A model generated the notes under the pieces. The model was not told the origin of the DNA. It ran no database searches and worked only from the letters and a program-made list of their open reading frames with translations. From Roseibium sp. (GTDB taxonomy: Bacteria; Pseudomonadota; Alphaproteobacteria; Rhizobiales; Stappiaceae), in NCBI GenBank assembly GCA_017643215.1, contig JAEPNV010000008.1, positions 129,257-193,256 on the forward strand: 64,000 nucleotides of DNA. Reading direction: 5' to 3'. Within the stretch, counting starts at the first letter, position 1. Each line of letters begins with the position of its first letter. Below are positions 27,239-35,569 of the stretch, one piece after another. The translations under genes and the position numbers were made by a program.

Positions 27239-29143
27239 TCAGAGAGTTTCTTGCAAGACGCCTGCAACGTCCAGCCAGCCTGCCGGCGTTCCAACCGGCT
27301 CCGCGCCGTAGTTGAGCCAGAACCGCTGGCCGCCGGCGTCCCGGACCCTGACGCCGTCGGGCAACCGGTGAACCTCCAGTCCGGCCGCGGCGGCGAGCGG
27401 CGTGAAAAGGCGCTCAAAGCCCGGTGCATCGAGCCAGGCGCCGAGATAGATCATGTTGGAGGACCGCATGGCCACCGGCGCGCCGCCTTCTTCCAGCCGC
27501 AAGACCACGTCCGCCGACCCCTCAAGCTCCTCTCGGTAAAGGGTCACCGCGCCGCCGCCCTCAAGGGCCACCGGCATATCGCCGCGCAGACTTTCCACGC
27601 GGTTGACGGTGACATCAAGATCCGGCCAATCGGGAGGCAGGGGAACCGGGATGTCGAAATCGACCCCGCGCGCACCGGTGCGCGGGCCAAGCACGACCGT
27701 GCCGCTCGCCTCCGACAGCCGCCGCTTCAGCGCTTCAGGCACATGCATGAGGCCGGGCGCGACCACCAGTTTGTAGGCGCCGAAATCTTCCGTGGTTGGC
27801 GGCAGAATGTCGATCGACAGCCCCAAGCGCCTCAGAGCGCGGTAAGTGTCGAAAACCAGCTGGAAATAGGAAAGGCCCTGGCCGTGGGGCTGCGCGGCCC
27901 AGGCAAAGCCGGCGTCATAGTCGAACACGAGGGCGACCGGCGCTAGTCCGACCGGCACGTCCGGCGCCGATTTCAGTTCATCGGCGACCTGGCGTGCTTC
28001 GGCCAGAGCCGGCGCGTCCGCATTGTCCGGGCGCAGCAATCCGGCATGGAGCTGCTCCTGGCCGAAGGGGGCCTGCCGCCAGCGAAAATAACACACGGCT
28101 TCCGCGCCATGGGCGAAGGCCTCCCAGGTCCACAGCCGGACCATGCCCGGCAAGGGCGCGGGATTGGCCGGTGCCCAGTTTACCGGGCCGGGCTGCTGTT
28201 CCATCACCCACCAGCGGCCGTTTCCAACCGCGCGGTAAAGGTCATGATGAAAGGCCTGGAAATCCGGATCGCCCTGGCGCGCAAAGTGCCGCTGGCGGTC
28301 TGGCGGTGCGCCGACGCGGTCTTCCAGGAAGCCGAGTGGATAGGAATCCCAGGTCGCGATGTCAAGGTCGTTGCCGACCTTGAAATGGTCGAAATCGGTC
28401 ACCCGGCCCATGTAGTTGTGACTGATCGGGGCACTGGAATGGCGCCGGATGATCTCCACCTGCCGGCGGTTGAAGCGCACGACCTGATCGGATGAAAACC
28501 GCCGGAAGGCGAGCTCATGTGCCGGGTTGGGTTCGGTCACGGTGAGGTTCGGCAAATCGATTTCGTCAAAGGCGCGATAGTCCATCGACCAGAACACATT
28601 GCCCCAGGCCTGGTTCAGCGCTTCGACCGTGCTGTACCGGGCGTTCAGCCAGTCCTGAAACGCATGGCGCGCGGCATCGGAATAGGACAGGATCGTGTCA
28701 TGGCAGCCATATTCATTGTCAGTTTGCCAGGCGGCGATCAGCGGATGGCCGCCGTAACGACGGGCAAGGATCTCGACGATACGCGCGCATTCCTCGGCAT
28801 AACCCTCGTGGGAAAAGCAGTAGTGCCGGCGGGAGCCGAACTTGCGGGGGCGGCCGTCACGGTCGAGCGCGATCATGTCCGGGTGCTTATTGACCAGCCA
28901 ACGGGGCGGCGCGACGGTGGGTGTGCCGAGCTTGACCTTGAGACCGGCGGATCCAAGAACGTTGATGGCCTGATCCAGCCATTCAAAGGCAAATTCACCC
29001 GGCCTTGGCTCCAGGCGCGACCAGCCGAATTCGCCGATCCGCACCCAGGTCAGACCCGCCTCAACCATCCTGCGGGCATCGGCCTCCCAGAGTTCACGCG
29101 GCCATTGCTCCGGGTAGTAACAAGTGCCAAGTGCACGTTTCAT
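27239..29143 (-). CDS. Beta-galactosidase, glycoside hydrolase family 42
   Basis: A 634-residue GH42 enzyme with the usual three-part layout. The TIM barrel has the opening block TCYYPEQWP (8-16), the acid/base Glu144 in QTDNEYGCHD and the nucleophile Glu315 in VMEQQPGPVNW. A trimerisation domain follows around 400-570, then a beta-sandwich tail. It hydrolyses beta-galactosides and has no signal peptide, so it acts in the cytoplasm after uptake. I start at ATG 29143 (MKRALGTCYY); an in-frame start 33 bp upstream would overlap the preceding gene. It is the last gene of the minus-strand galactoside operon, 7 bp after the lactonase gene. Confidence 0.92.
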   Translation of the reverse strand: MKRALGTCYYPEQWPRELWEADARRMVEAGLTWVRIGEFGWSRLEPRPGEFAFEWLDQAINVLGSAGLKVKLGTPTVAPPRWLVNKHPDMIALDRDGRPRKFGSRRHYCFSHEGYAEECARIVEILARRYGGHPLIAAWQTDNEYGCHDTILSYSDAARHAFQDWLNARYSTVEALNQAWGNVFWSMDYRAFDEIDLPNLTVTEPNPAHELAFRRFSSDQVVRFNRRQVEIIRRHSSAPISHNYMGRVTDFDHFKVGNDLDIATWDSYPLGFLEDRVGAPPDRQRHFARQGDPDFQAFHHDLYRAVGNGRWWVMEQQPGPVNWAPANPAPLPGMVRLWTWEAFAHGAEAVCYFRWRQAPFGQEQLHAGLLRPDNADAPALAEARQVADELKSAPDVPVGLAPVALVFDYDAGFAWAAQPHGQGLSYFQLVFDTYRALRRLGLSIDILPPTTEDFGAYKLVVAPGLMHVPEALKRRLSEASGTVVLGPRTGARGVDFDIPVPLPPDWPDLDVTVNRVESLRGDMPVALEGGGAVTLYREELEGSADVVLRLEEGGAPVAMRSSNMIYLGAWLDAPGFERLFTPLAAAAGLEVHRLPDGVRVRDAGGQRFWLNYGAEPVGTPAGWLDVAGVLQETL

Positions 29144-29150
29144 GGTTGTC

Positions 29151-29996
29151 TCACAATTGAACGCGGGGTTCGGCAACGCCGCGACTAGCCGTCCGCGCGA
29201 AATAGGTCAGACCGTCGTCGGTGCCGTCCATTCCCTCTTGGGCCGAGGTGGCAAAAAGGGTGGTCAGATCCGGACCGCCAAACGCGGGACAGGAGATCTG
29301 CCCGGCCGGAAAAATGATGTCCCCGACAAAGGCGCCATGTGTATTGTACCGGGCGATACGATGAGCGCCCCATTGCGCGTTCCAAAGGCAGCCATCCGCG
29401 TCGACCACCGCCCCGTCCGGATTAAGATCCTCCGATCTGAGATCGATATGGGGTTCTGGTTGTGCCGCCGGCCAACCGTTGCCATCGAGCCGAACCTTGT
29501 TGATGACCTGCGTGACCGTGTCGGTGACATAGGCGAGCCCGCCACCGGGCGCGAAGCAGATCGCGTTCGAGATGGTGATGCCGCTGAACAGCTTTCTCAA
29601 TTCGCCGCGGTGATACCGGTAGATCGCGCCCATGCCGGCCTCCGCGTGCTTGCCCATGGTTCCGATCCAAAATCCGCCCTGCGGATCGGCGCGGCCATCG
29701 TTGGACCGGGTGCCGGATTGGTCGGCTTCCAGCGCGCAGATGTGATCGGACTGTCCGCTCAAAAGGTTGAACGCAAAGAGCTGGGTTTCGCTGGCGATCA
29801 GCAGCCGGTCATGGTCGATCCAGCCGGCCGCCGAGACATGTTCTGAAAACCGCCATTCCAGCGCCGTCTCGCCGTCCCGGCTCAAGAGCCGGTTTTGAAG
29901 GATATCGAACCAGAACAGCTGGCCGCGTTCGGGGTGCCACAGCGGCCCCTCGCCAAGCGTGCAAAGGCGATCGTCGTAGACGGACACCGCGGTCAT
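29151..29996 (-). CDS. SMP-30/gluconolactonase family lactonase (probably galactonolactonase)
   Basis: A 281-residue six-bladed beta-propeller lactonase. Metal ligands of the family are visible: Glu16 in LGEGPLW, Asn in RSNDGRAD and Asp in LNPDGAVVD. Enzymes of this family open gluconolactone, arabinolactone or galactonolactone. In an operon with dgoK, dgoA, an SDR and galactosidases, hydrolysis of D-galactono-lactone in the De Ley-Doudoroff route is the likely job. Its start overlaps the dgoA stop by four bases. Confidence 0.83.
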   Translation of the reverse strand: MTAVSVYDDRLCTLGEGPLWHPERGQLFWFDILQNRLLSRDGETALEWRFSEHVSAAGWIDHDRLLIASETQLFAFNLLSGQSDHICALEADQSGTRSNDGRADPQGGFWIGTMGKHAEAGMGAIYRYHRGELRKLFSGITISNAICFAPGGGLAYVTDTVTQVINKVRLDGNGWPAAQPEPHIDLRSEDLNPDGAVVDADGCLWNAQWGAHRIARYNTHGAFVGDIIFPAGQISCPAFGGPDLTTLFATSAQEGMDGTDDGLTYFARTASRGVAEPRVQL

Positions 29997-30616
29997 GTCG
30001 CAAATCCGCCCGCCGGCATGGTGTTGTCGTAGGCGGTGACGATTGCCGTTGCCCGTTCATGCACCTGGTCCGGTGTGTCGCCGGGTCTGTAAAGCGCCGA
30101 GCCGATGCCGAAGCCGGTCACGCCGGCCGCCGCCCAGTCCGCGAAATTGCCAGGTCCCGCGCCGCCGACGGCATAGGTCTTGGTGTCTTGGGGCAGCACC
30201 GCCTTGACTGCTTTCAGCCCGTCCGGGCCGATCAACGAGCCTGGGAAGAACTTGAGCCCGTCCGCGCCGGCGCGCAGGGCGGCAAAACACTCCGTCGGCG
30301 TCATGACACCTGGATAGGATGCCAGTCCGGCGGCCTTGGTGGCCTGGATGACGTCCGGATTGCAGTCCGGCGAGACAACCAAAACCCCGCCCGCCGCTTT
30401 CACCTCCGCCACCTGGCGGGTCGATAGCACGGTGCCGGCGCCGATCCTGGCCCGTTCACCGAGCGCACTGGCCATGTCGGAAATGCTGCGCAGCGGATCC
30501 GGCGAGTTGAGCGGCACCTCGATGATGTCGATGCCGGCCGCGACAATGACCTCCGCGACGGCGCGGGCTTCGTCCGGCCGGATGCCGCGCAAAATGGCAA
30601 TGATCTGGCGTGTCAT
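29993..30616 (-). CDS. dgoA: 2-dehydro-3-deoxy-6-phosphogalactonate aldolase
   Basis: A 207-residue class I KDPG/KDPGal aldolase. Glu33 (IIEVPLNSPD) and the Schiff-base Lys122 (GLKFFPGSLIG) are in place. It splits KDPGal into pyruvate and glyceraldehyde-3-phosphate. The pairing with dgoK and galactosidase genes favours the galacto form over the gluco form (Eda). It overlaps both neighbours by four bases (dgoK upstream, lactonase downstream). Confidence 0.88.
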   Translation of the reverse strand: MTRQIIAILRGIRPDEARAVAEVIVAAGIDIIEVPLNSPDPLRSISDMASALGERARIGAGTVLSTRQVAEVKAAGGVLVVSPDCNPDVIQATKAAGLASYPGVMTPTECFAALRAGADGLKFFPGSLIGPDGLKAVKAVLPQDTKTYAVGGAGPGNFADWAAAGVTGFGIGSALYRPGDTPDQVHERATAIVTAYDNTMPAGGFAT

Positions 30617-31527
30617 TGCGTCGGCTCCGACAGATGCTGGCGGGCAAGAGCCAGGCCTTTCAAGGTCGTGGCTTCCGCGTCGTTCAACATCGCCGAAACA
30701 CCGAGCGTTTCGAGCGCGTCCACGTAGGCCCGCGCAACGCCGCCGGCACCAATAACAGCGACCTGTCCCATGCCAAGGTGCTCGCGCATGGCGGCAAGCT
30801 CCGCGCCGATCAAAAGTCCGGAGAGGCGCCCGCGCGCCGCGCCGGGTGAAAGGTCCGCGATCAAGCCGGCCGCACGAATGCCAAACAGAAACGCCGTGAG
30901 GTGTTCCGGATGACCGGCCGTTTCCTCAATGGCCGCGCGAAAGGCCTTGCCGTCGATGTCATCAGCCGAAACCGTGTGACGCAGGACGGACTGGGCGGCC
31001 AGGAGCGCAAACATCTCTCCGGTCATGAAGGTTCGGAACCATTCTATGGTGCCGCTCCGTATCCGGGCCCATTTCGTGTGGGTTCCCGGAAGGCACAAGG
31101 TTCCGGCAAATCCAGGATTGTCCGCCAGGAAGCCGGCGATCTGCGTTTCCTCGCCGCGGATCACGTCCGGCGGGGCGTTCTGCTTTATCCCCGGGAGGAT
31201 GTGAACGTCGATCCGCGTGTCTTTGGTTTTGACCCGGCGCGCGTCCTGCAAGACCGGTGGTGGACAGGGCGTGTCCCGATAAGCGGCCTCGGCCCAGCCC
31301 TGACGGGAGCCGGCCATGCCGCAGACGATGACGGGCAGGGCCCCGGCGGCCGGCAGCACGCCGCCGATCAAGTCGACCAGCACCGGCTCGAATTCCTCCG
31401 CCGTCAAGCGGCCCATGCCCTTGTCGGAGGTGCGGTGGCAGAGGATCGCGCCGGCCGCGTCAACGACCCAAATCCGAAGATGGGTCGTTCCCCAATCGAC
31501 CCCGATCCAATCAGGTTTGGCCGTCAT
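30613..31527 (-). CDS. dgoK: 2-dehydro-3-deoxygalactonokinase
   Basis: A 304-residue DgoK-family kinase. The N-terminal phosphate-binding block is GVDWGTTHLRIW, and LPGTHTKW is the family's conserved nucleotide/substrate motif. It phosphorylates 2-keto-3-deoxygalactonate to the DgoA substrate. The start is ATG 31527 (MTAKPDWIG); a longer in-frame extension would lie inside the SDR gene. It overlaps the SDR stop and the dgoA start by four bases each, so the block is tightly coupled. Confidence 0.9.
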   Translation of the reverse strand: MTAKPDWIGVDWGTTHLRIWVVDAAGAILCHRTSDKGMGRLTAEEFEPVLVDLIGGVLPAAGALPVIVCGMAGSRQGWAEAAYRDTPCPPPVLQDARRVKTKDTRIDVHILPGIKQNAPPDVIRGEETQIAGFLADNPGFAGTLCLPGTHTKWARIRSGTIEWFRTFMTGEMFALLAAQSVLRHTVSADDIDGKAFRAAIEETAGHPEHLTAFLFGIRAAGLIADLSPGAARGRLSGLLIGAELAAMREHLGMGQVAVIGAGGVARAYVDALETLGVSAMLNDAEATTLKGLALARQHLSEPTQ

Positions 31528-32294
31528 CCCGTCACCACGACACCGCCGTCGACGACAAGCGCCTGACCAGTCATCATCCGGCTCGCGTTCGAGGCCAGAA
31601 AAAGAACCGGCGCCACCATATCCTCCGGCTGGATTTCTTCCTTGAGGCATTGCCGGTCCAGATGCGCCGCCAATCCGTCCGGGGTCACCCACATGTCCTT
31701 TTGTTTTTGCGTCAGGACCCAGCCGGGCGCGAGCGCGTTGACGCGAATCTTGTCCGGGCCGAACTCGCGGGCAAGGCTCCGGGTTAAGCCGTTGATGGCC
31801 GAATTCGCCGCCGTGTAGGCGGGATATCCGGCATTGCCCATCATGTAGGAAATGGAGGAGAAGTTGACGATCGATCCGCCGCCGGCCGCGCGCATGCCGG
31901 GGATCACATGCTGGCAGGCGAAAAAGTACGGCTTCAGGTTGATCGATTGGGACCAGTCCCAGAAGTCCTCGGTGACCTCTTCGGTTGTGTGGCGTTTGTC
32001 ATTGGCTGCGTTGTTGACCAGCGCGGTGATCGGCCCGTGGGCGCTGGCGGCTTGATCCATCGCGGCTTTCAAGGCCGTAATGTCGGTGATGTCGCAGGCG
32101 ATGAAAAGCGGGCGCCGGCCGTGCAGGCCTTCCATTTCGTCGCAAAAGGCCGTCGCGTCAGAGCGCTGGACAAAGGCGACGTTGGCGCCCTGAGCCAGAA
32201 ATCCGCCGGTCAGCGCCGCGCCGATGCCCGAACCGCCGCCGGTAATAAAGACCGAGGCGCCATTCAGGTCGGGGAAGGTCGGTTGCATCGTCAT
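31524..32294 (-). CDS. Short-chain dehydrogenase, probable galactose 1-dehydrogenase, with catalytic Lys replaced by Asn
   Basis: A 256-residue classical SDR. TGGGSGIG (18-25) binds NAD(P), NNAAN is at 94-98, and Asn119, Ser147 and Tyr160 of the catalytic tetrad are present. The usual YxxxK reads YTAAN, so Lys is replaced by Asn164 (codon AAT at plus-strand 31803-31805). The C-terminal part (ALAPGWVLT, DGGVVVTG) resembles sugar 1-dehydrogenases of galactose operons. Oxidation of D-galactose to galactonolactone is the expected step in this operon, but the missing lysine makes activity uncertain. Start ATG 32294; TTG 32297 and ATG 32288 are alternatives. Confidence 0.75.
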   Translation of the reverse strand: MTMQPTFPDLNGASVFITGGGSGIGAALTGGFLAQGANVAFVQRSDATAFCDEMEGLHGRRPLFIACDITDITALKAAMDQAASAHGPITALVNNAANDKRHTTEEVTEDFWDWSQSINLKPYFFACQHVIPGMRAAGGGSIVNFSSISYMMGNAGYPAYTAANSAINGLTRSLAREFGPDKIRVNALAPGWVLTQKQKDMWVTPDGLAAHLDRQCLKEEIQPEDMVAPVLFLASNASRMMTGQALVVDGGVVVTG

Positions 32295-32373
32295 CAATCA
32301 AGCTTTCGTTTTTACTCAGTACCGCCAGGGCGATCGGCCGTCACCGCCCGTGGATGCGCATGTCAAAGTGGCG

Positions 32374-33714
32374 TCATGCCGCCTTGCGGGGCCGGGCCCA
32401 GGCCGGAATCCAGTCGCCATGGGCGGCGAGGAGATCCGTGACGAGGCTGCGGATCTGACGCAGATCCAGTTCGGCGGCGGTGTGGGGATCCATCATGGCG
32501 GCGTGATAGATGTGCTCGACATTTTCTTCGACCAAGGCCCGCACGGTCAGCTCCTGCACGTTGATCTGCGTGCGCATCAGCGCCACAAGCTGGGGCGGAA
32601 TGCCGGTCACGACGGACGGCTGCACGCCGTTCGAATCGACCAGGCAGGGTGTTTCGACCGCCGCACCCAATGGCAATTGCGGCAGTTGGCCGGTGTTCGG
32701 CAGGTTGCCGTAGATCGCGAACGGCTGGTCGGTGACAATCGCGTTCATCAAGTCGGCCGCGAATTCGTGACTGCGTTCCACGGTGATTTTCGTGGTCGAT
32801 GTCAGCGTCTCGGCCTGCGCCCGCCAGGCGGCGATCTGTTCGACGCAGCGGGCCGGGTATTCATCCAGCGGAATGCCAAAGGTTTCGATCAGATCGTCAC
32901 GCCCGTCCTTGATGAACCACGGCACATATTCGGCAAAATGCTCCGAGCTTTCGGTGCAGAAATAGCCCAAATGGTCCATCACCTCGTAGCGGACCTTGTT
33001 CGGGCAGCGCGGCATCAAGAGCGGCGGTTTCGGCAACGTGCCGGTCGCGTATCCCTGCCGCAGATCCGGATAAAGATCGCGGTCCCCGTGTTCCAGGCGC
33101 AGGAAGAACGCGACGTGGTTCACCCCGGCCACGCGGTAGCGGATCTCATCCTTGGGCAGATCGAGATCGTGGGCGAGCTCCTCGACCGTGTTTTGCACCG
33201 AATGGCACAGCCCGACCTGTTTGACATGCGGATAGCGTTCGGCCAGCGCCCAGGTGTTGATCGCCATCGGGTTGACGTATTGGAGCATCAAGGCGCCCGG
33301 ACAGACCCGTGCCATATCCTCAGCCACGGCCCAAAGATGGGGAACCGTGCGCAGGCCGCGCATGATGCCGCCCACGCCGAGCGTATCCGCGATTGTCTGG
33401 CGCAGGCCGTACGCCTTCGGGATCTCGAAGTCGGTCACCGTGCAGGGCTCGTAGCCGCCGATCTGAAACGCCGTGACGACAAAATCAGCGCCCTCCAGGG
33501 CCGCGCGCCTATCCGTGTGGATGCTCACTGTCGCCCCGGTGCCGATGCTGCGGATCATCGCCAGGGCCACGGCCTCGCTTTCTTCAAGACGCGCCCGGTC
33601 AATGTCCATCAGCGCGAAGTGGCTGTCGGCGAGCGCCTCGGTGAGCAGCGCGTCACCCAGGATGTTTCTCATGAAAATGGTGGATCCGGCCCCGACAAAG
33701 GCGATTTTGGTCAT
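32374..33714 (-). CDS. Alpha-galactosidase, glycoside hydrolase family 4
   Basis: A 446-residue GH4 enzyme that needs NAD and a divalent metal. The Rossmann start is KIAFVGAGST. The metal/substrate segments GLCHSVQN (Cys-His-Ser type) and GVNHVAFF match MelA-type alpha-galactosidases. It is cytoplasmic and splits melibiose- or raffinose-type alpha-galactosides after import. The start ATG 33714 overlaps the upstream permease stop by four bases. A GH4 alpha-glucuronidase or glucosidase would be the alternative, but CHS favours galactosidase. Confidence 0.85.
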   Translation of the reverse strand: MTKIAFVGAGSTIFMRNILGDALLTEALADSHFALMDIDRARLEESEAVALAMIRSIGTGATVSIHTDRRAALEGADFVVTAFQIGGYEPCTVTDFEIPKAYGLRQTIADTLGVGGIMRGLRTVPHLWAVAEDMARVCPGALMLQYVNPMAINTWALAERYPHVKQVGLCHSVQNTVEELAHDLDLPKDEIRYRVAGVNHVAFFLRLEHGDRDLYPDLRQGYATGTLPKPPLLMPRCPNKVRYEVMDHLGYFCTESSEHFAEYVPWFIKDGRDDLIETFGIPLDEYPARCVEQIAAWRAQAETLTSTTKITVERSHEFAADLMNAIVTDQPFAIYGNLPNTGQLPQLPLGAAVETPCLVDSNGVQPSVVTGIPPQLVALMRTQINVQELTVRALVEENVEHIYHAAMMDPHTAAELDLRQIRSLVTDLLAAHGDWIPAWARPRKAA

Positions 33715-34559
33715 TTCACGGCTCCAAGCGTCAGGCCGGCGATGAAGTGGCGCTGCATCAGGAAAAACATGAGAACGGGTGGCAGCGCGGCGACGATCGA
33801 TCCCGCACTCATCAGGTGATAGGCCGCCCGGTACTGCGCGTTGAAGGAGGTGATTCCGGCCGTCACCGGCTGGCTTTCCACCCCTTGCGTCAGGACCACG
33901 GCCCAGAAGTAGTCGTTCCAGATGAACGTGAAGATCAGCACCGACAGGGCGGCGATGGCGGGCTTCATCAGCGGCAGAACGATGAACCAGAAGATGCGCC
34001 ATTCGGCGACACCTTCAACCCGCGCGGCCTCGATCAGCTCGAACGGCAAGGCGCGAATGAAATTGCGCATGAACAGTGTGCAAAAGCCAGTCTGGAATGC
34101 GATGTGGAACAGCACCAGGCCGGGAATGGTGTTGTAAAGGCCAAGGTTGAGCGTGAGCTCGCGCACGGGGACCATCAGGATCTGGAACGGCACGAAATTG
34201 CCGGCCACGAACATGAAGAAGATCCAGATGTTCGAGCGGAACTTGTAGATCCCGAGCGCAAATCCGGTCATGCAGGAGAGCGCGACGGCGCCAATCACCG
34301 TCGGCACCGTGATCAGCACCGAATTGAGCAGGTAGCGCGGCATATCCGAGCCGGTGAACACCAGGGCGTAGTTCGCGAAGCCCTCGAAGGATGACGGCCA
34401 GCCCCAATAGTTGGCGGTGGTGAAGTCGGCGGCCGGTTTGATCGAGAAAATCGCAACGCCGATCAGTGGCAGCAGCCAGAGGATCAGGACGACCGGCAAC
34501 AGGGATTGATAGGTGATCTGCCAAGATCGCGGGGTGCGCTCAATCGGTGTGGGAAACAT
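33711..34559 (-). CDS. CUT1 sugar ABC transporter permease (MalG type)
   Basis: A 282-residue inner-membrane permease with six predicted helices. The coupling loop is ELIEAARVEGVAEW followed by FIVLPLMKP. It lies one base after the upstream permease gene and overlaps the alpha-galactosidase start. With the other permease, the binding protein at 35570-36829 and the ATPase at 37754-38815 it would form a galactoside importer. Confidence 0.87.
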   Translation of the reverse strand: MFPTPIERTPRSWQITYQSLLPVVLILWLLPLIGVAIFSIKPAADFTTANYWGWPSSFEGFANYALVFTGSDMPRYLLNSVLITVPTVIGAVALSCMTGFALGIYKFRSNIWIFFMFVAGNFVPFQILMVPVRELTLNLGLYNTIPGLVLFHIAFQTGFCTLFMRNFIRALPFELIEAARVEGVAEWRIFWFIVLPLMKPAIAALSVLIFTFIWNDYFWAVVLTQGVESQPVTAGITSFNAQYRAAYHLMSAGSIVAALPPVLMFFLMQRHFIAGLTLGAVK

Positions 34560-34560
34560 C

Positions 34561-35481
34561 TCAGCGCGCCCTTTCTTCCTGGAACATCGACCACAGGAAG
34601 TAGGCGATGATGACCAGCATGATCAGGAACAGGACAACCGCGATCGCCGCGCCGTAGCCCATCCGGAACCCGTATTCGGAAAGGGCCACCTCGAACATGT
34701 AAAAGCTGAGCACACGGCTTGCGCCGAACGGTCCGCCATTGGTCATGATCGAAATGAGGTCGAAGGAACGCAGAGCGCCGATGATCGTGACGACAAAGGC
34801 AATGAAGGTGGCCGGCCGAAGCTGCGGCAAGATGATATGCCACAGCATGCGCCAACCCTTGGCGCCGTCGAGCCGCCCGGCTTCGATCTGCTCCGGATCG
34901 ACCGCGTTCAAGCCGGTGAGATACAAAATCATGCAATAGGCCGTCTGCGGCCACAGGCCGGCGATGATGATGCCAACCGTGACATAGTTTTCGTCACCCA
35001 AGACATTGATCGGCGGCAGGCCGAATGTGCCCAGAACGACGTTCAGCAGGCCGAATGTGGGGTCGTAAAACCAGGTGAAAACGAGCCCGACCACCACCTG
35101 GCTGATGACAAACGGAAAGAAGAACAGGCTTTTGTAGAGCCGGATCCCGGTCACCGTCTGATTGAGGAAGAGCGCGATGAACAGCCCGGCGGGAATGGCC
35201 CCGAGATAAAGGACCAGCCAGATGAGGTTGTTCTTCAAGGACGTGTAAAACGCCTCATCCCAATAAAGTTCTTCGTAGTTGTAAAGGCCCACATACCGCG
35301 CCTCGCCCAGACCGTCCCATTCGTAGAGCGACAGATTGAACGATTGGAAGATCGGAAAGATCACATAAAACAGGAAAAACAGAACGCCGGGGGCCAGGAA
35401 CAGCCAGGGCGCAAGCTTTTGCTGGTTCTTGTGCCACCAGGATTCCGTTCCGGCATTTACCGCAGTGAGTGTGCGGGCCAT
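34561..35481 (-). CDS. CUT1 sugar ABC transporter permease (MalF type)
   Basis: A 306-residue inner-membrane permease. An N-terminal cytoplasmic tail of about 22 residues is followed by six helices, and the coupling loop is EQIEAGRLDGAKGW with IILPQLRP. The start is ATG 35481 (MARTLTAV); an in-frame extension upstream crosses the 28-bp palindrome and has no family resemblance. It follows the binding-protein gene after an 88-bp gap that carries that palindrome. Confidence 0.87.
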   Translation of the reverse strand: MARTLTAVNAGTESWWHKNQQKLAPWLFLAPGVLFFLFYVIFPIFQSFNLSLYEWDGLGEARYVGLYNYEELYWDEAFYTSLKNNLIWLVLYLGAIPAGLFIALFLNQTVTGIRLYKSLFFFPFVISQVVVGLVFTWFYDPTFGLLNVVLGTFGLPPINVLGDENYVTVGIIIAGLWPQTAYCMILYLTGLNAVDPEQIEAGRLDGAKGWRMLWHIILPQLRPATFIAFVVTIIGALRSFDLISIMTNGGPFGASRVLSFYMFEVALSEYGFRMGYGAAIAVVLFLIMLVIIAYFLWSMFQEERAR

Positions 35482-35523
35482 GACCGTCTCCGCCGTTGAG
35501 GGCTTTATCAGGTGTCGGAGGGC

Positions 35524-35551
35524 GCGGCGGGGCGGCATGCCGCCCCGCCGC
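35524..35551 (-). other. Perfect 28-bp palindrome between binding-protein and permease genes (galactoside locus)
   Basis: The 14 bases at 35524-35537 (GCGGCGGGGCGGCA) are exactly mirrored at 35538-35551. It begins 18 bp after the binding-protein stop on the minus strand. As RNA it would form a very stable stem with a minimal loop and no T-run, comparable to the stems after the other two binding-protein genes in the window. Confidence 0.7.
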
Positions 35552-35569
35552 TATCTCTCAAGACCAGCG

